A stretch of DNA of 64,000 bases from Thermosediminibacter litoriperuensis. Its GTDB lineage: Bacteria; Bacillota; Thermosediminibacteria; Thermosediminibacterales; Thermosediminibacteraceae. Shown here piece by piece: positions 17,163 to 27,542 of the stretch. The stretch spans positions 62,001-126,000 of the forward strand of contig NZ_VNHO01000001.1 in NCBI RefSeq assembly GCF_008124715.1, in the 5' to 3' direction. Under the pieces are notes generated by a model. The model had not been told where the DNA came from, did not search any database, and worked only from the letters and a program-made list of their open reading frames with translations. The translations under genes were made by a program, and so were the position numbers. Within the stretch, counting starts at the first letter, position 1, and each line of letters begins with the position of its first letter.

Positions 17163-18572
17163 TTATAAAATGTACATACTCAAATCTTTATCCTTCACTA
17201 TATCTTTTAACCTTTCATTGACGTAGCTCCTGTCTATGACAACTTCACTGAGTTGAATTCTAATTTCTGAAGCATTGAAAGATATGTCCTCCAGGAGCTT
17301 TTCCATAATCGTGTGAAGTCTCCTGGCCCCGATATTTTCCGTCTGCTGGTTCACATATACTGCCACGCTTACTATTTCATCAATAGCATCTTCCGTAAAA
17401 TGGATTTTTATACCTTCGGTTTCCAATAAAGCCTTATACTGTTTTATCAAGGAATTTCTGGGTTCAACCAGAATCCTTTTTAAATCTTCCTTAGAGAGGC
17501 TCTTCAGCTCAACCCGGATTGGGAATCTTCCCTGTAATTCCGGTATCAGGTCCGACGGCTTTGATATGTGAAAGGCTCCGGCTGCAATAAACAGGATATG
17601 GTCTGTCTTAACGGGGCCGTATTTGGTTACGACTGTACATCCTTCCACGATTGGAAGTATGTCCCTCTGTACTCCTTCTCTCGATACATCGGGGCCGATA
17701 CCGTGCTCTCTGCCAGCTATTTTGTCTATTTCGTCTATGAAAATAATCCCGGTCTCTTCGGCTCTCTTTATGGCTTCGGTTACGACTTCGTCCATATCTA
17801 TGAGTTTTTGGGCTTCTTCCTGCGTCAGTACTTTCCTCGCCGCTGCAATCGTTACTTTTTTCTTCTTTCTGCGCTTGGGGATAAAGCCGCCAAATAAATC
17901 CTGGAGGTTTATCCCCATCTCCTCAATGCCTGAGTTGGAAAACACCTCCAATACCGGAGGTGAATTGTCCTCCACTTCGATTTCTATCATTTCGTTATCG
18001 AGCTTGCCTGATTTTATATCCTGGAGTAGAGCCTTTCGCTTTTCCCTGGCAATTTTCATTCTGGACTCGTATTCTTCATCTTTCTCATCGACATCTACTT
18101 TTGATAAGTTCCCGAAAAGGGCTTCCAGCGGATTCTTGAAGTTGCTAGTCTTTACCGGGTCCGGCTGCAGGATTTCCGCTATCCTCAATTCCGCCAGTTC
18201 CCGGGCCCTGTCTTTTACCTGTTCCATTTTTTCGATTTTTACCATTCTGATGGATGTTTCCACCAGATCTCTTACCATTGAATCTACATCGCGCCCCACG
18301 TAGCCCACTTCTGTAAATTTCGTAGCTTCGACTTTGACAAACGGAGCGTTTACAAGTTTAGCGAGCCGCCGCGCAATTTCGGTCTTGCCCACCCCGGTAG
18401 GTCCTATCATCAGTATGTTTTTTGGCATTATCTCTTCTTGTAGCTCCTTTGATAGCTTTTGCCTCCTGTATCTATTGCGAAGGGCTATCGCAACACATCT
18501 TTTAGCTTCTTCCTGGCCGACAATGTATTTATCCAATTCTTCTACTATTCTCCTGGGAGTCAAATCCTCCAA
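17163..18572 (-). CDS. hslU: HslU (ClpY), ATPase subunit of the HslUV protease
   Basis: AAA+ unfoldase of 469 residues that feeds substrates into HslV. Walker A GPTGVGKT at about residues 57-64, Walker B in [11 protein letters not shown], an inserted I-domain of about 110 residues between them, and the sensor region [20 protein letters not shown]. The frame is open upstream into hslV, but a TTG at 18572 has AAGGAGGGGG at the right distance and yields the usual [17 protein letters not shown] start. The downstream neighbour is codY. Confidence 0.96.
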   Translation of the reverse strand: MEDLTPRRIVEELDKYIVGQEEAKRCVAIALRNRYRRQKLSKELQEEIMPKNILMIGPTGVGKTEIARRLAKLVNAPFVKVEATKFTEVGYVGRDVDSMVRDLVETSIRMVKIEKMEQVKDRARELAELRIAEILQPDPVKTSNFKNPLEALFGNLSKVDVDEKDEEYESRMKIAREKRKALLQDIKSGKLDNEMIEIEVEDNSPPVLEVFSNSGIEEMGINLQDLFGGFIPKRRKKKKVTIAAARKVLTQEEAQKLIDMDEVVTEAIKRAEETGIIFIDEIDKIAGREHGIGPDVSREGVQRDILPIVEGCTVVTKYGPVKTDHILFIAAGAFHISKPSDLIPELQGRFPIRVELKSLSKEDLKRILVEPRNSLIKQYKALLETEGIKIHFTEDAIDEIVSVAVYVNQQTENIGARRLHTIMEKLLEDISFNASEIRIQLSEVVIDRSYVNERLKDIVKDKDLSMYIL

Positions 18573-18585
18573 GATAACCCCCTCC

Positions 18586-19116
18586 TTACAGAGCTTCAAC
18601 GGATATGAAGTCATTCGTATATACACAGATATCAGCAGCTATTTTTAAAGCTTCTTCCACGATTTTCTCAGCAGGTAAATCGGTAAAACGGGCAAGGGCC
18701 CTGGCAGCCGCCAGAGCGTACGGTCCTCCCGAACCGATAGCCGCTATGCCGTCATCGGGTTCAATGACTTCGCCGTTACCCGAAATTATAAGTATGTGTT
18801 CCCTATCAGCCGCAATCAGCAAAGCTTCCAACTTCCTCAGCATCCTGTCGGTGCGCCATTCCTTGGCAAGTTCTACAGCAGCCCTTACCAAATTACCGTG
18901 AAATTCCTCCAGTTTTCCCTCAAATTTTTCAAAAAGGGTCACCGCGTCGGCTACAGAACCCGCAAAACCCGCTAGTACCCGGCCGTTATATATTTTTCTT
19001 ATTTTCTTCGCGTGATGCTTCATTATGGTATTTTCCCCAAAAGTCACCTGACCGTCGCCGGCGATTGCGGCTCCGGTCTTGTTAACGACAGCTACTATGG
19101 TGGTAGCAGAAAACAT
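18586..19116 (-). CDS. hslV: HslV (ClpQ), proteasome-like peptidase subunit
   Basis: Threonine peptidase of 176 residues. The sequence begins [10 protein letters not shown]; removal of four residues exposes the nucleophilic Thr5, with [20 protein letters not shown] and [19 protein letters not shown] following as in all HslV. Bacillus ClpQ uses an N-terminal serine; here it is threonine. Spacing to hslU is 13 bases, one operon. Confidence 0.97.
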   Translation of the reverse strand: MFSATTIVAVVNKTGAAIAGDGQVTFGENTIMKHHAKKIRKIYNGRVLAGFAGSVADAVTLFEKFEGKLEEFHGNLVRAAVELAKEWRTDRMLRKLEALLIAADREHILIISGNGEVIEPDDGIAAIGSGGPYALAAARALARFTDLPAEKIVEEALKIAADICVYTNDFISVEAL

Positions 19117-19134
19117 CCGGCTTTCCCCCCCTTT

Positions 19135-20031
19135 TCACGAATGAGGAAAGGTTCTGTCATAAACCTCTTTCAGCCTTTCTTTTGTAACATGGGTATAGAT
19201 CTGCGTTGTGGACAAGCTTACATGGCCCAGCAACTCCTGAACAGTCTTTAAGTCCGCTCCGTTATTCAGCATATGGGTTGCAAAAGTATGTCTTAGAGTG
19301 TGAGGACTGATTCTGGCGTTCAAAGACAACAAATTCACGTATTTATCTATTATCCTCCTTACGCTTCTATCGGTCAACCTGGTTCCGTTCTTGTTTAAAA
19401 ACAAATACTCGCACGTTAAATTTTTTACAAGGTACGGCCTGCTTTTTCTCAAGTACTCTTCGAGGCTTTCAGCAGCTTTTGAACCGAAAAACACCACCCT
19501 CTCCCGCGAACCTTTACCGAACACTATAATGAAATTGGCACCCAGATTGACATCCTTGAGTTTTAGTGACACAAGCTCACTTACCCTCATTCCGGTGGCG
19601 TACAGAAGTTCCATGATGGCTCTGTCCCGGATACCAAGCACATCCCGCCCGGGCGCCGATAGCAAAGCCTCAATCTCTGCCGGATACAAAAACAGAGGCA
19701 ATTTTTGAGGTAATTTCATACCTTGTACCATTTTTGTCGGGTCTTCTGAAACCAGGCCTTCGGTGCTGAGGTACCTAAAAAAACTCCTTATGGTCGAGAG
19801 CTTACGCGCAATAGTTTTTTTGGTTGCGCCGCTTTCCTTCAGATAAGCTAAAAAACCGCGTATGTCCAGATGGGTGATGTCGTTTAGGGTCTTCGTTTCG
19901 GATATTTTATTTTGTTCCAAATATTCGATAAACTGCCTTAAGTCGTTAGCATAAGCTTTTAATGTGTTCGGCGATTGGTTTTTCGCTGCGCTTATATAGG
20001 TCAGAAAACTGTCAATCGCTTGGTTTTCCAC
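19135..20031 (-). CDS. xerC: XerC-type tyrosine recombinase
   Basis: Site-specific recombinase of 298 residues resolving chromosome dimers at dif. The catalytic set is complete: Arg149 (TGMRVSEL), Lys173 (GKGSRE), His244 and Arg247 (HTLRH), His270 (LGHVSLSTTQIY) and the nucleophile Tyr279. The N-terminal SAM-like core-binding domain occupies about residues 1-100. The frame opens at 20070, but GTG at 20031 has a GAGG site and starts where the family starts. The position between hslV and trmFO is that of codV/xerC in Bacillus, so it is a housekeeping Xer rather than a phage integrase. Confidence 0.93.
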   Translation of the reverse strand: MENQAIDSFLTYISAAKNQSPNTLKAYANDLRQFIEYLEQNKISETKTLNDITHLDIRGFLAYLKESGATKKTIARKLSTIRSFFRYLSTEGLVSEDPTKMVQGMKLPQKLPLFLYPAEIEALLSAPGRDVLGIRDRAIMELLYATGMRVSELVSLKLKDVNLGANFIIVFGKGSRERVVFFGSKAAESLEEYLRKSRPYLVKNLTCEYLFLNKNGTRLTDRSVRRIIDKYVNLLSLNARISPHTLRHTFATHMLNNGADLKTVQELLGHVSLSTTQIYTHVTKERLKEVYDRTFPHS

Positions 20032-20144
20032 ATTTATCAGCCTCGCGGTGAACAAATAATATACTACCATAACCTTTGTTTTTACGCAAGATTAAATTCT
20101 AAATTATTTTTAAATTGTATGTTAAATTTTTTTGAAAAACCATA

Positions 20145-21458
20145 TTATACCATGAGCTCGTTGGCGGCAATGAATTCTCTCAAAATCTTTATAGAACGTT
20201 GAGCGAGCCGCTGGTTTCGTTCTTTTTTTGATTTGACCTTTTCCTCCAGCGGTGGGAGTATTCCAAAATTGGCCTTCATTGGCTGGAAATTTTTAGGGTC
20301 AGCTGAAGTTATATAATGGCAAAGGGATCCAATAACAGTTTCCAAGGGAAATGCAATGGGGTCCTTTCCTTCCAGCCGACGCACCATATTTACACCCGCA
20401 ACTATCCCTGACGCCGCCGATTCTATATATCCTTCTACACCGGTAATCTGACCGGCGAAAAACAATCCGAAGGTCGCTTTCAGCTCTAGCCAAGGCTGCA
20501 GAAATTTGGGACTCATGATAAACGTATTTCTGTGTATGAAACCGTAGCGAACGAATTCCGGATCTTTTAAACCTGGAATTTTGCTGAATACCCTTTTCTG
20601 TTCGGGCCACTTCAGGCTGGTTTGGAAGCCCACCATATTAAAAAGGGTACCTTCCTTATTTTCCTTCCTCAGCTGAACAACAGCATAGGGTTGTTTACCG
20701 GTTCTCGGATCTATTATTCCAACCGGTTTTAGCGGGCCGAAAAGCAGGGTCTTCGGCCCTCTCTTTGCCATTACCTCGATGGGCATGCATCCCTCGAAAA
20801 ATACGGGTTTTTCAAATTCTTTCAGAGAGTGAACCTCTGCGTTTACCAGCTCATGGTAGAACTCCAGGTATTCTTCTTCAGTCATTGGTAAATTCACATA
20901 ATCCTCGTCTCCCTTGTTGTACCTGGAGCCCCAGAAAGCGATGTTCCAGTCAATTGAATCCCCGGTGATAATGGGAGCGGCGGCATCGTAAAAATAAAGG
21001 TATTCCTTGCCCAACAATTCGCTAATGGCTTTCGATAGAGAGTCCGATGTGAGGGGGCCCGTCGCTATTATCACTGGAGGTGAGGGAATATGACCCTCCT
21101 CTTTCCGGCAGACGTCAATCAGCGGGTGTTCTTGGATGGCAGAAGTCACAGCGCAAGAAAATTTTTCTCTGTCTACGGCAAGGGCCGCCCCCGCAGGGAC
21201 GCTGTTTTCCTCGGCCTTCTTGATAATAAGCGACCCCAAAAGGCGCATTTCTTCTTTTAAAAGCCCTGCGGCATTGGTCAGTTCATTGGACCTCAAAGAA
21301 TTGCTGCACACCAGCTCGGCCAGCTTATCGGTATGATGGGCAGGTGTAGATCTTGCCGGTCTCATCTCGTACAGTTCCACTTTAAAGCCCATATTCGCTA
21401 TATACCAGGCTGCTTCACATCCTGCCAGACCTCCGCCTATTACCTTAACTTTTTCCAT
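20145..21458 (-). CDS. trmFO: TrmFO, folate-dependent tRNA (uracil-54-C5)-methyltransferase
   Basis: Flavoprotein of 437 residues that makes ribothymidine-54 in tRNA using methylene-tetrahydrofolate. The N-terminal FAD-binding motif is [33 protein letters not shown] and CSNSLRSN are family hallmarks, and the C-terminal [16 protein letters not shown] closes the fold. A TTG at 21473 is in frame, but the ATG at 21458 has GAGGGGTG before it. It follows topA with a 4-base gap. Confidence 0.97.
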   Translation of the reverse strand: MEKVKVIGGGLAGCEAAWYIANMGFKVELYEMRPARSTPAHHTDKLAELVCSNSLRSNELTNAAGLLKEEMRLLGSLIIKKAEENSVPAGAALAVDREKFSCAVTSAIQEHPLIDVCRKEEGHIPSPPVIIATGPLTSDSLSKAISELLGKEYLYFYDAAAPIITGDSIDWNIAFWGSRYNKGDEDYVNLPMTEEEYLEFYHELVNAEVHSLKEFEKPVFFEGCMPIEVMAKRGPKTLLFGPLKPVGIIDPRTGKQPYAVVQLRKENKEGTLFNMVGFQTSLKWPEQKRVFSKIPGLKDPEFVRYGFIHRNTFIMSPKFLQPWLELKATFGLFFAGQITGVEGYIESAASGIVAGVNMVRRLEGKDPIAFPLETVIGSLCHYITSADPKNFQPMKANFGILPPLEEKVKSKKERNQRLAQRSIKILREFIAANELMV

Positions 21459-21462
21459 AAAT

Positions 21463-23547
21463 TCACCCCTCAACCTGGTCTTTATAACCGCACTCCCTGT
21501 TAATGCATACCGCTGTCTTGCCGCTCCTCGTCGATTTTTCGACCATCAAGCCCCCGCAACGCGGACACGGGGTCTTGCTGGGCGGATCCCATGTCACGAA
21601 TTCGCAATTGGGATAACTGCTGCAGCCGTAAAACTTTCGCCCCTTTTTGGACTTTCTGAGGACGATGTTTCCGCCGCACACAGGGCATTTTACGCCGGTT
21701 TCTTCAATTAACGGCTTTGTGTTTCTGCATTCAGGGAACCCCGAACATGCCATAAATTCACCGTACCTGCCGCGTTTTATTACCATATTTCTACCGCAAA
21801 TCTCGCATTTTTCTTCAGTAACTTCGTCTTCAATTTTTACTTCCTCGATTTTCTCTTCGGCTATCTTCAGCTTTTCATTAAAGGGTCCGTAAAAGGATTC
21901 GATGATTTTCTGCCAGTTCTCTTCTCCCGCTTCTACTTTATCCAGCTGGTTTTCCATCTCCGCAGTAAAATCCAGGTCAACTATGTCGCTGAAGTACTCC
22001 TTCAATATCTCCGTTACAATTTGCCCTAGTTCCGTCGGTTTAAACCTTCCTTTTTCTTTTTTTACATAACCCCTCTTTTGTATAGTGTCGATTATCGGCG
22101 CATAGGTGCTCGGGCGACCGATGCCCTTTTCTTCCAGCGCCTTTACCAGCATAGCCTCGGTAAATCTCGGCGGCGGCTGCGTAAAGTGCTGTTCGGGCAT
22201 AATTTTCAAGAGCGTCAGCTGCCGCCCTTCTATGAGAATGGGCAATGTACCTTCGTCTTTTTCGGCTTCCTCATCGGCTCCTTCTATATACACGGCCATA
22301 AAACCTGAAAATTTGAGAGTTGAACCGGAAGCTTTGAAAATGTAAGAGCCGGCTTTTATATCTACCGAAACGGTATCGTATACCGCCGGTGCCATCTGAC
22401 TTGCCAGAAACCTTTCCCATATCAGCTTGTAAAGCTTGTACTGGTCCAAAGTTAAGGAGTCCTTAATGGAGTCAGGATGGCGGAAAACCGAAGTCGGCCT
22501 TATGCCCTCATGGGCATCCTGGATGTTTTTTTTGGCCCTTTGAACCGGTATGCTTTCCGCTACATACTCGGTGCCGTAATTAGCTTTAATATATTCTTTG
22601 GCTTCCTTCTGAGCTTGTTCCGAAATCCGGGTGGAATCGGTCCTTATATAAGTCACGAGGCCCACAGTACCCTCGCCCTCGATATCAAGACCCTCGTAAA
22701 GTTGCTGAGCTATCATCATAGTCTTCTTGGCGGTAAAGCCCAGCTTTCTGGCTGCTTCCTGCTGCATGGTGCTGGTGGTGAAAGGGGGTGCTGGGTTGCG
22801 GCGCCTTTCGCCTCTTTTAATCTCCACGACGATAAAAACTTCATTTTGCAAATCGGCTACAATTTTTTCCACCTGTTCCCTGTTTTTCAGGTCGATTTTA
22901 TCGTTGTCTCTGGAATGAAGCTTTGCCTTAAAGCTGCTGCCACCAGCCCGATCTGCAAGTTCCGCCTCAATGGTCCAGTATTCTTCCGGTACGAACTCGG
23001 TTATTTCTCTTTCCCTGTCGCATATCATCCGCACCGCCGCCGACTGAACCCGGCCGGCACTCAACCCCCATTTGACCTTGCGCCACAGAATCGGGCTTAT
23101 CTTATACCCGACCAGGCGGTCCAATATCCTCCTCGCCTGTTGGGCATCCACTAGATTCATATTTATTTTTCGAGGGTAACGCAGGGATTCGGAAACGGCG
23201 GTCTTTGTTATTTCGTGGAACTCCACTCTGCAAGGGGACTCAGGCGGGATATCTAGAAGGTGCGCCAAGTGCCAGGATATAGCTTCACCCTCCCTGTCAG
23301 GATCGGTGGCGAGCAAGACATTTTGAGCTTTAGCAGCCTCTTTTCTCAAGTTTTCTATTATAGGCCCCTTGCCGCGGATGGTTATATACTTGGGTACAAA
23401 ACCTTTTTCTATATCGATTCCCAGCTGACTTTTCGGCAGATCCCGCACATGACCCATGGATGCCACAACTTTATATTCTCTCCCGAGGAATCGGCTGATA
23501 GTTTTTGCTTTAGCTGGGGACTCAACTATTATCAGAGATTTTGCCAT
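21463..23547 (-). CDS. topA: DNA topoisomerase I (type IA)
   Basis: Relaxes negative supercoils; 694 residues. The Toprim domain has [14 protein letters not shown] (Asp82, Asp84, Glu88 for Mg2+), the active tyrosine is Tyr300 in TYIRTDSTR, and the C-terminus has three Cys4 zinc ribbons (CEICGR, CPVCGG and CPRCGG, each with a second Cys pair). GAGGTGG precedes the ATG. It lies between dprA and trmFO, a conserved order. Confidence 0.98.
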   Translation of the reverse strand: MAKSLIIVESPAKAKTISRFLGREYKVVASMGHVRDLPKSQLGIDIEKGFVPKYITIRGKGPIIENLRKEAAKAQNVLLATDPDREGEAISWHLAHLLDIPPESPCRVEFHEITKTAVSESLRYPRKINMNLVDAQQARRILDRLVGYKISPILWRKVKWGLSAGRVQSAAVRMICDREREITEFVPEEYWTIEAELADRAGGSSFKAKLHSRDNDKIDLKNREQVEKIVADLQNEVFIVVEIKRGERRRNPAPPFTTSTMQQEAARKLGFTAKKTMMIAQQLYEGLDIEGEGTVGLVTYIRTDSTRISEQAQKEAKEYIKANYGTEYVAESIPVQRAKKNIQDAHEGIRPTSVFRHPDSIKDSLTLDQYKLYKLIWERFLASQMAPAVYDTVSVDIKAGSYIFKASGSTLKFSGFMAVYIEGADEEAEKDEGTLPILIEGRQLTLLKIMPEQHFTQPPPRFTEAMLVKALEEKGIGRPSTYAPIIDTIQKRGYVKKEKGRFKPTELGQIVTEILKEYFSDIVDLDFTAEMENQLDKVEAGEENWQKIIESFYGPFNEKLKIAEEKIEEVKIEDEVTEEKCEICGRNMVIKRGRYGEFMACSGFPECRNTKPLIEETGVKCPVCGGNIVLRKSKKGRKFYGCSSYPNCEFVTWDPPSKTPCPRCGGLMVEKSTRSGKTAVCINRECGYKDQVEG

Positions 23548-23556
23548 AATACCACC

Positions 23557-24636
23557 TCAAACTCTCATGACATATCCTCCTGGCAGAGACACTATCAAGT
23601 CCTTCAGCTGGAGACGGGTTAGGATCGCATTAATTTCCTGAGGGACTTTACCGGTCTTCTGGATGATGATCTCTACGTTCGTGGGTTGATAATCAATCAG
23701 ATTCAGCACTTCCATCTCCTCCAGGGTGATCTCCGAACCCTTTTCCATATCAACTCCAGCGCTTTTTCTTAAATTTAGTTCTTCCAGGATATCGTTTACG
23801 TTTTCGACCAGCTTTGCTCCCTGCTTAATCAGCTTATGGGTTCCTCTACTGTAAGGGCTGAAGATACTGCCCGGTACCGCAAAAACTTCCCTGCCCTGAT
23901 CCAGTGCAAAATCGGCTGTAATCAAGGATCCGCTTTTTTCAGCGGCTTCTACCACCACAGTTCCCATAGAAAGACCGCTTATGATGCGGTTTCGCGCCGG
24001 AAAATTCGAAGACAGGGGCCTGAAACCAATGGGAAAACTGCTTATCACACAGCCCGCCTTAATTATTTCTGCCATAAGACTGTAATTTTCCGGTGGATAA
24101 ACTATGTCTATGCCGCATCCCAAAACCGCCGTTGTCGACCCCCCGGCTTCGATCGCTCCTTTATGGGCGATGGAATCAATACCCCGGGCCATTCCGCTGA
24201 CCACATTTATTTCGAGGGCTGCCAGCTCCCGAGCCATCTGCTCCGCAATCTTCCTGCCGTAAGAGGTCGGTTTCCTGGTCCCCACAATCGCTACAGCCTC
24301 GAGATTCAGAACCGTCACCTCTCCAAGGACATAAAGCACAGGTGGCGGATCGTAAATTTCCTTTAACAGGCGCGGATATCTTTCGTCATCCAGGGTTAAA
24401 AATTTCGCCCCGAGTTTAGCTGCCCTTTTTATCTCTTCAAAAGGGTTTACCCTTTTTTTGTATTCCATAATAATGTCGCATATCTTTTCGTTTATCCCCG
24501 GGACTTCCAGCAGCAGGGTTCTAGTTGCGTTCATAAAATGGGAATAAGTTTGAAAATAATTTAATAACTCTCTGGTCCTCACGGCACCCACATTGGGTAT
24601 CATATTCAGAGCCACAAGCAGCTCCAGCTCTGCCAT
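23557..24636 (-). CDS. dprA: DprA/Smf, DNA-processing protein
   Basis: Loader of RecA onto incoming single-stranded DNA in natural transformation; 359 residues. An N-terminal helix-hairpin-helix-like region (IPNVGAVRTRELLNYF, PGINEKICDIIMEYK) precedes the Rossmann-fold DprA core with VGTRKPTSYGRKIAEQMARE, SGMARGIDSIAHKGA and TTAVLGCGIDIVYPPEN. A C-terminal winged-helix-like segment ends the protein. ATG at 24636 is preferred over 24642 because GAGGG is then seven bases away. Together with comM it suggests retained competence functions, though genes for DNA uptake are not in the window. Confidence 0.95.
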   Translation of the reverse strand: MAELELLVALNMIPNVGAVRTRELLNYFQTYSHFMNATRTLLLEVPGINEKICDIIMEYKKRVNPFEEIKRAAKLGAKFLTLDDERYPRLLKEIYDPPPVLYVLGEVTVLNLEAVAIVGTRKPTSYGRKIAEQMARELAALEINVVSGMARGIDSIAHKGAIEAGGSTTAVLGCGIDIVYPPENYSLMAEIIKAGCVISSFPIGFRPLSSNFPARNRIISGLSMGTVVVEAAEKSGSLITADFALDQGREVFAVPGSIFSPYSRGTHKLIKQGAKLVENVNDILEELNLRKSAGVDMEKGSEITLEEMEVLNLIDYQPTNVEIIIQKTGKVPQEINAILTRLQLKDLIVSLPGGYVMRV

Positions 24637-24654
24637 TATCATCCCTCAATAATA

Positions 24655-25182
24655 TTAGTATTCTATACCGGGTTGTGCACCTATTCCTTTATGGAAATGG
24701 TGTTTTATTTCTCTGACCTCGCTGACCATGTCCGCCTTTTCCATTAATTTTTCCGAAGCATAGCGTCCTGTTAAAACCAGGGTTGTGGTTTCGGGCTTCA
24801 AATCTATCAAGCTCAATACGTCCTCTTCCGATACAAGGCCGAAATCCACAGCCACATTTATCTCGTCCAGTATAACCAGATCGTACTCGCCCCCGGCAAT
24901 AACCTGCCGCGCCAGCTCAACCCCTTCTCCGGCGAACCTCAAATCTTCGGGATGCGGATCGCCTTTTTTCACAAAACAATCCCTGCCCTTTTGAACCAGA
25001 TGAAAATTCGGCAGGTAGCTTACAGCCCGCACTTCACCGTAGTCGGGGCTTCCCTTCATAAACTGTATCATATAAACCTTCTCGCCGTGACCTATGGCTC
25101 TTAGAGCAAGCCCGAGAGCGGCCGTAGTCTTTCCCTTACCGTTTCCGGTATATATCAGTACCAGGCCTTTTTTTGGCTTCAT
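24655..25182 (-). CDS. cobO: Cob(I)yrinic acid a,c-diamide adenosyltransferase, CobO/BtuR type
   Basis: Adds the adenosyl group of ATP to reduced corrinoids, the step giving coenzyme B12 forms; 175 residues. The P-loop is TGNGKGKTTAALGLALRA (residues 12-29), followed by the family blocks VYMIQFMKGSPDYGE, YDLVILDEINVAVDFGLV and LVLTGRYAS. Start is the ATG with AAAGGGGTG upstream; an in-frame ATG 12 codons earlier lacks a site. No other cobalamin gene is nearby and no B12 riboswitch is seen, so it is probably used for corrinoid salvage. Confidence 0.93.
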   Translation of the reverse strand: MKPKKGLVLIYTGNGKGKTTAALGLALRAIGHGEKVYMIQFMKGSPDYGEVRAVSYLPNFHLVQKGRDCFVKKGDPHPEDLRFAGEGVELARQVIAGGEYDLVILDEINVAVDFGLVSEEDVLSLIDLKPETTTLVLTGRYASEKLMEKADMVSEVREIKHHFHKGIGAQPGIEY

Positions 25183-25304
25183 ACTATTCACCCCTTTAAC
25201 AAAAAAATAATAGCACATATTGCCTTTCAGGTCAAAGTCTGTGGGTTTGCAATCAAAATTGTCACAATTTGGAACTTTTTGCTATGTCCCGGGAAATAAA
25301 TATT

Positions 25305-26837
25305 TTAAAATCTTAAATTTTGAAAATACCTGTCCAGGTTTCTGTACTGCAGAGCTTCAGCCAGGTGTCTTTCCTTTATATTTTCACTTTGATCCAGATC
25401 GGCTATGGTCCTCGCCACTTTCAACACCCTGTTGTAGGCTCTGCCGCTGAGCTTCAATCTGTGAAAGGCTTCTTTCATGAGAAGTTTTTCGGCTTTGCCC
25501 AGCTTGCAGTATGTATTCATCATGGCGGGCGTGAGCTGGGAATTATAAAAAATATTTCGACCTTTATAACGCTCGAGTTGAATAGCCCTTGCCCGTTCGA
25601 CCCTCTTTCTTATAGTTGCCGAATCAGTGGAATCCACCTTTTCGAAATCTGAAAAGGTCACGGGTGAGGCTTCCACCTGCAGGTCTATCCTGTCAAGTAG
25701 AGGGCCGGAAATTTTGCTTAAATACTTATGTACCTTTTGAGGCGGACAGGAGCATTCGTGGAAGGGATCACCGAAATACCCGCAAGGGCAGGGATTCATC
25801 GCCCCGATTAGCATGAACCTGGCTGGATAGGTAACCGTTGCATTTATCCTGGCTATGGTTATCTTGCCGTCTTCCAGCGGTTGGCGGAGCAGCTCTAAAA
25901 TCTCCCTGGAAAATTCGGGCAGTTCATCCAGGAATAATACTCCGTGATGGGCCAGGCTAACTTCGCCGGGCTTCGGCACTCTCCCCCCTCCCACCAGGCC
26001 CACCGCAGAAATGCTGTGATGAGGCGCCCTGAAAGGCCTATTTTCAATTAAAGATGCGGTTCCCGATAAGAGCCCGGCGATGCTGTATATCTTGGTTAAT
26101 TCCAGGGATTCCTCAAAAGTCATCGACGGCAGGATCGTGGGAATACGCCTGGCTATCATGGTCTTCCCGGAGCCGGGGGAACCAACCATCATCACATTAT
26201 GATGGCCGGCTGCCGCTATCTCCAGGCATCTTTTTAAAACTTCCTGGCCTTTTACTTCGGAAAAATCCCCTTCAAAATCCTTTAGCGATGGGCCCTGAAC
26301 TTTTGGTTTAAAATTCTCCGGTTTGAATTCGCCCTTAAAAAACTCCACGGCTTCTTTCAGGTTCTTCACGCCTATTACTTCTATCCCCTTGATGACGGCG
26401 CCTTCCTCGGCATTCTCAAAGGGCACCACGATCCCTCTTAAGTTTTTCTGTTTTACCTCTATTACCATGGGTAAAACCCCATTTACAGGCCTTACCCTTC
26501 CATCAAGAGATAATTCACCCACTATGGAATATCCCTGCAGCGCCCCAGCCGGAATTTGCTCAGTTGCCGCCAGAATACCGAGGGCAATGGGCAGGTCAAA
26601 ATGGGGACCTTCCTTTTTTATATCGGCAGGCGCCAGATTCAGAGTGATCCTTTTTACGGGAAAATCAAAATTCTGATTTTTTATAGCCGCCCTTACCCTC
26701 TCCCGCGACTCCTTAACGGCCGTATCAGGGAGCCCTACTATGTCAAAGGCCGGAAGGCCGCTGGAAATGTCGACCTCCACGTCTACCAGGAAGCTGTCAA
26801 GGCCGTATATCGCACAACTTTTTAATGAAGCTAACAT
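25305..26837 (-). CDS. comM: ComM/YifB-family AAA+ ATPase (Mg-chelatase-like)
   Basis: Hexameric helicase known in Gram-negative transformation to drive branch migration; 510 residues. An N-terminal ChlI-like domain (FDIVGLPDTAVKESRERVRA) precedes an AAA+ module with Walker A VGSPGSGKTM (about 218-227), Walker B LFLDELPEF, and a Cys-containing insert CPCGYFGDPFHECSCPP. The C-terminal Mg-chelatase domain ends LSGRAYNRVLKVARTIADL. In Firmicutes the role of this gene is less certain. Confidence 0.95.
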   Translation of the reverse strand: MLASLKSCAIYGLDSFLVDVEVDISSGLPAFDIVGLPDTAVKESRERVRAAIKNQNFDFPVKRITLNLAPADIKKEGPHFDLPIALGILAATEQIPAGALQGYSIVGELSLDGRVRPVNGVLPMVIEVKQKNLRGIVVPFENAEEGAVIKGIEVIGVKNLKEAVEFFKGEFKPENFKPKVQGPSLKDFEGDFSEVKGQEVLKRCLEIAAAGHHNVMMVGSPGSGKTMIARRIPTILPSMTFEESLELTKIYSIAGLLSGTASLIENRPFRAPHHSISAVGLVGGGRVPKPGEVSLAHHGVLFLDELPEFSREILELLRQPLEDGKITIARINATVTYPARFMLIGAMNPCPCGYFGDPFHECSCPPQKVHKYLSKISGPLLDRIDLQVEASPVTFSDFEKVDSTDSATIRKRVERARAIQLERYKGRNIFYNSQLTPAMMNTYCKLGKAEKLLMKEAFHRLKLSGRAYNRVLKVARTIADLDQSENIKERHLAEALQYRNLDRYFQNLRF

Positions 26838-27040
26838 TTTGTCCTCCTAATTTTTCATAAGCTCTTGATGTAAGAAATCCTTTTCAGGTAAAAAAAAGAA
26901 GAGAGCTATTTTCAAAAATTCTCCACAATTGCGGATTTTCCTGCTTTATGCTCAATAAATTCCAGGTATGCAATAAACAAAAATTAGCGGCAAATATTTT
27001 ACTTTTGTTTCTGTTCGCACCCTATACCCTCACAATAAAA
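26838..27040. other. Intergenic stretch with no recognised feature
   Basis: This A+T-rich sequence upstream of comM should hold its minus-strand promoter, but I could not pick out a convincing -35/-10 pair, tRNA or structured RNA. It borders the transposase relic and may include more decayed element sequence. Confidence 0.4.
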
Positions 27041-27269
27041 AATAGCGCTTACTCGAAAGTGCAGTGCAAGTTAACGCCAGACTCTTTATCTTAGAAAAAG
27101 TTCTAGGAAGGTTGATTACAAATAAGCAAGCGGCTCTCCTCCTCGGCCTCAGTGAGCACCACGTATATAGGCTCAAAGCTAAACTGAAAGAGCACGGACC
27201 AGCTTACTAGACCACGGTAACCGGGGCCACAAACCGCCTCACTCTATACCGGAAAATATTCGTGAGTAG
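27041..27269 (+). pseudogene. Relic of an insertion-sequence transposase N-terminus (ISNCY-like)
   Basis: Frame from 27070 reads NARLFILEKVLGRLITNKQA followed by ALLLGLSEHHVYRLKAKLKE, an HTH domain typical of ISNCY-type transposases. It stops at TAG 27208, but from 27204 another frame continues LLDHGNRGHKPPHSIPENIR, the usual linker after the HTH, until TAG at 27267. So it is a frameshifted, truncated remnant with no catalytic domain. The first 35 bases form an imperfect hairpin with a T-run on the other strand, as at some IS ends. Family assignment is from recalled sequence patterns. Confidence 0.65.
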
Positions 27270-27466
27270 GTGGTTCATGATTTATATTAATCATCCCAGT
27301 GAACACCGGAACCGAAAGCTTCCGTTGATTAAATCAATAGTACTATTTTAAACCATCCTTAAGTTACATTGAGGCGTCGCTTATTACTCCTGTTGTTAAC
27401 TTTTTGTTTTATGTAAGTTAAGTATACGACATATAGTGGTCGCAGTCCTGCTTTATATCAGTTTTG
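27270..27466. other. Intergenic stretch, probably decayed element sequence
   Basis: Multiple stops in all frames and no recognisable product. It may be the continuation of the transposase relic. A MATE-gene promoter follows directly. Confidence 0.35.
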
Positions 27467-27495
27467 TTGACAATTTATTCTGTAAAATTTAATAT
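27467..27495 (+). promoter_or_regulatory. Promoter of the MATE transporter gene
   Basis: TTGACA, 17-base spacer, TAATAT. The -35 lies within GTTGACA, which has an inverted partner TGTCAAC at 27521-27527, after the predicted start; this 7-base inverted repeat could be an operator or a weak hairpin. It points away from comM and towards the plus-strand gene. Confidence 0.65.
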
Positions 27496-27542
27496 TTATT
27501 TAGTGGGTATATTATAAAGATGTCAACGAAAGAAGTGATCCA

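Noticed and set aside
17623-18303. 226-codon frame on the plus strand opposite hslU
   Set aside because: It is antisense to a well-identified gene, is rich in Ser/Phe/Ile as complementary frames are, and has no recognisable domain or ribosome binding site.
19135-20031. Phage or element integrase
   Set aside because: Synteny (hslV-xerC-trmFO-topA) and sequence identify a housekeeping Xer recombinase; no att-like repeats or phage genes nearby.
22477-23154. 225-codon plus-strand frame opposite topA
   Set aside because: Shadow of topA; composition and lack of any family pattern argue against a real gene.
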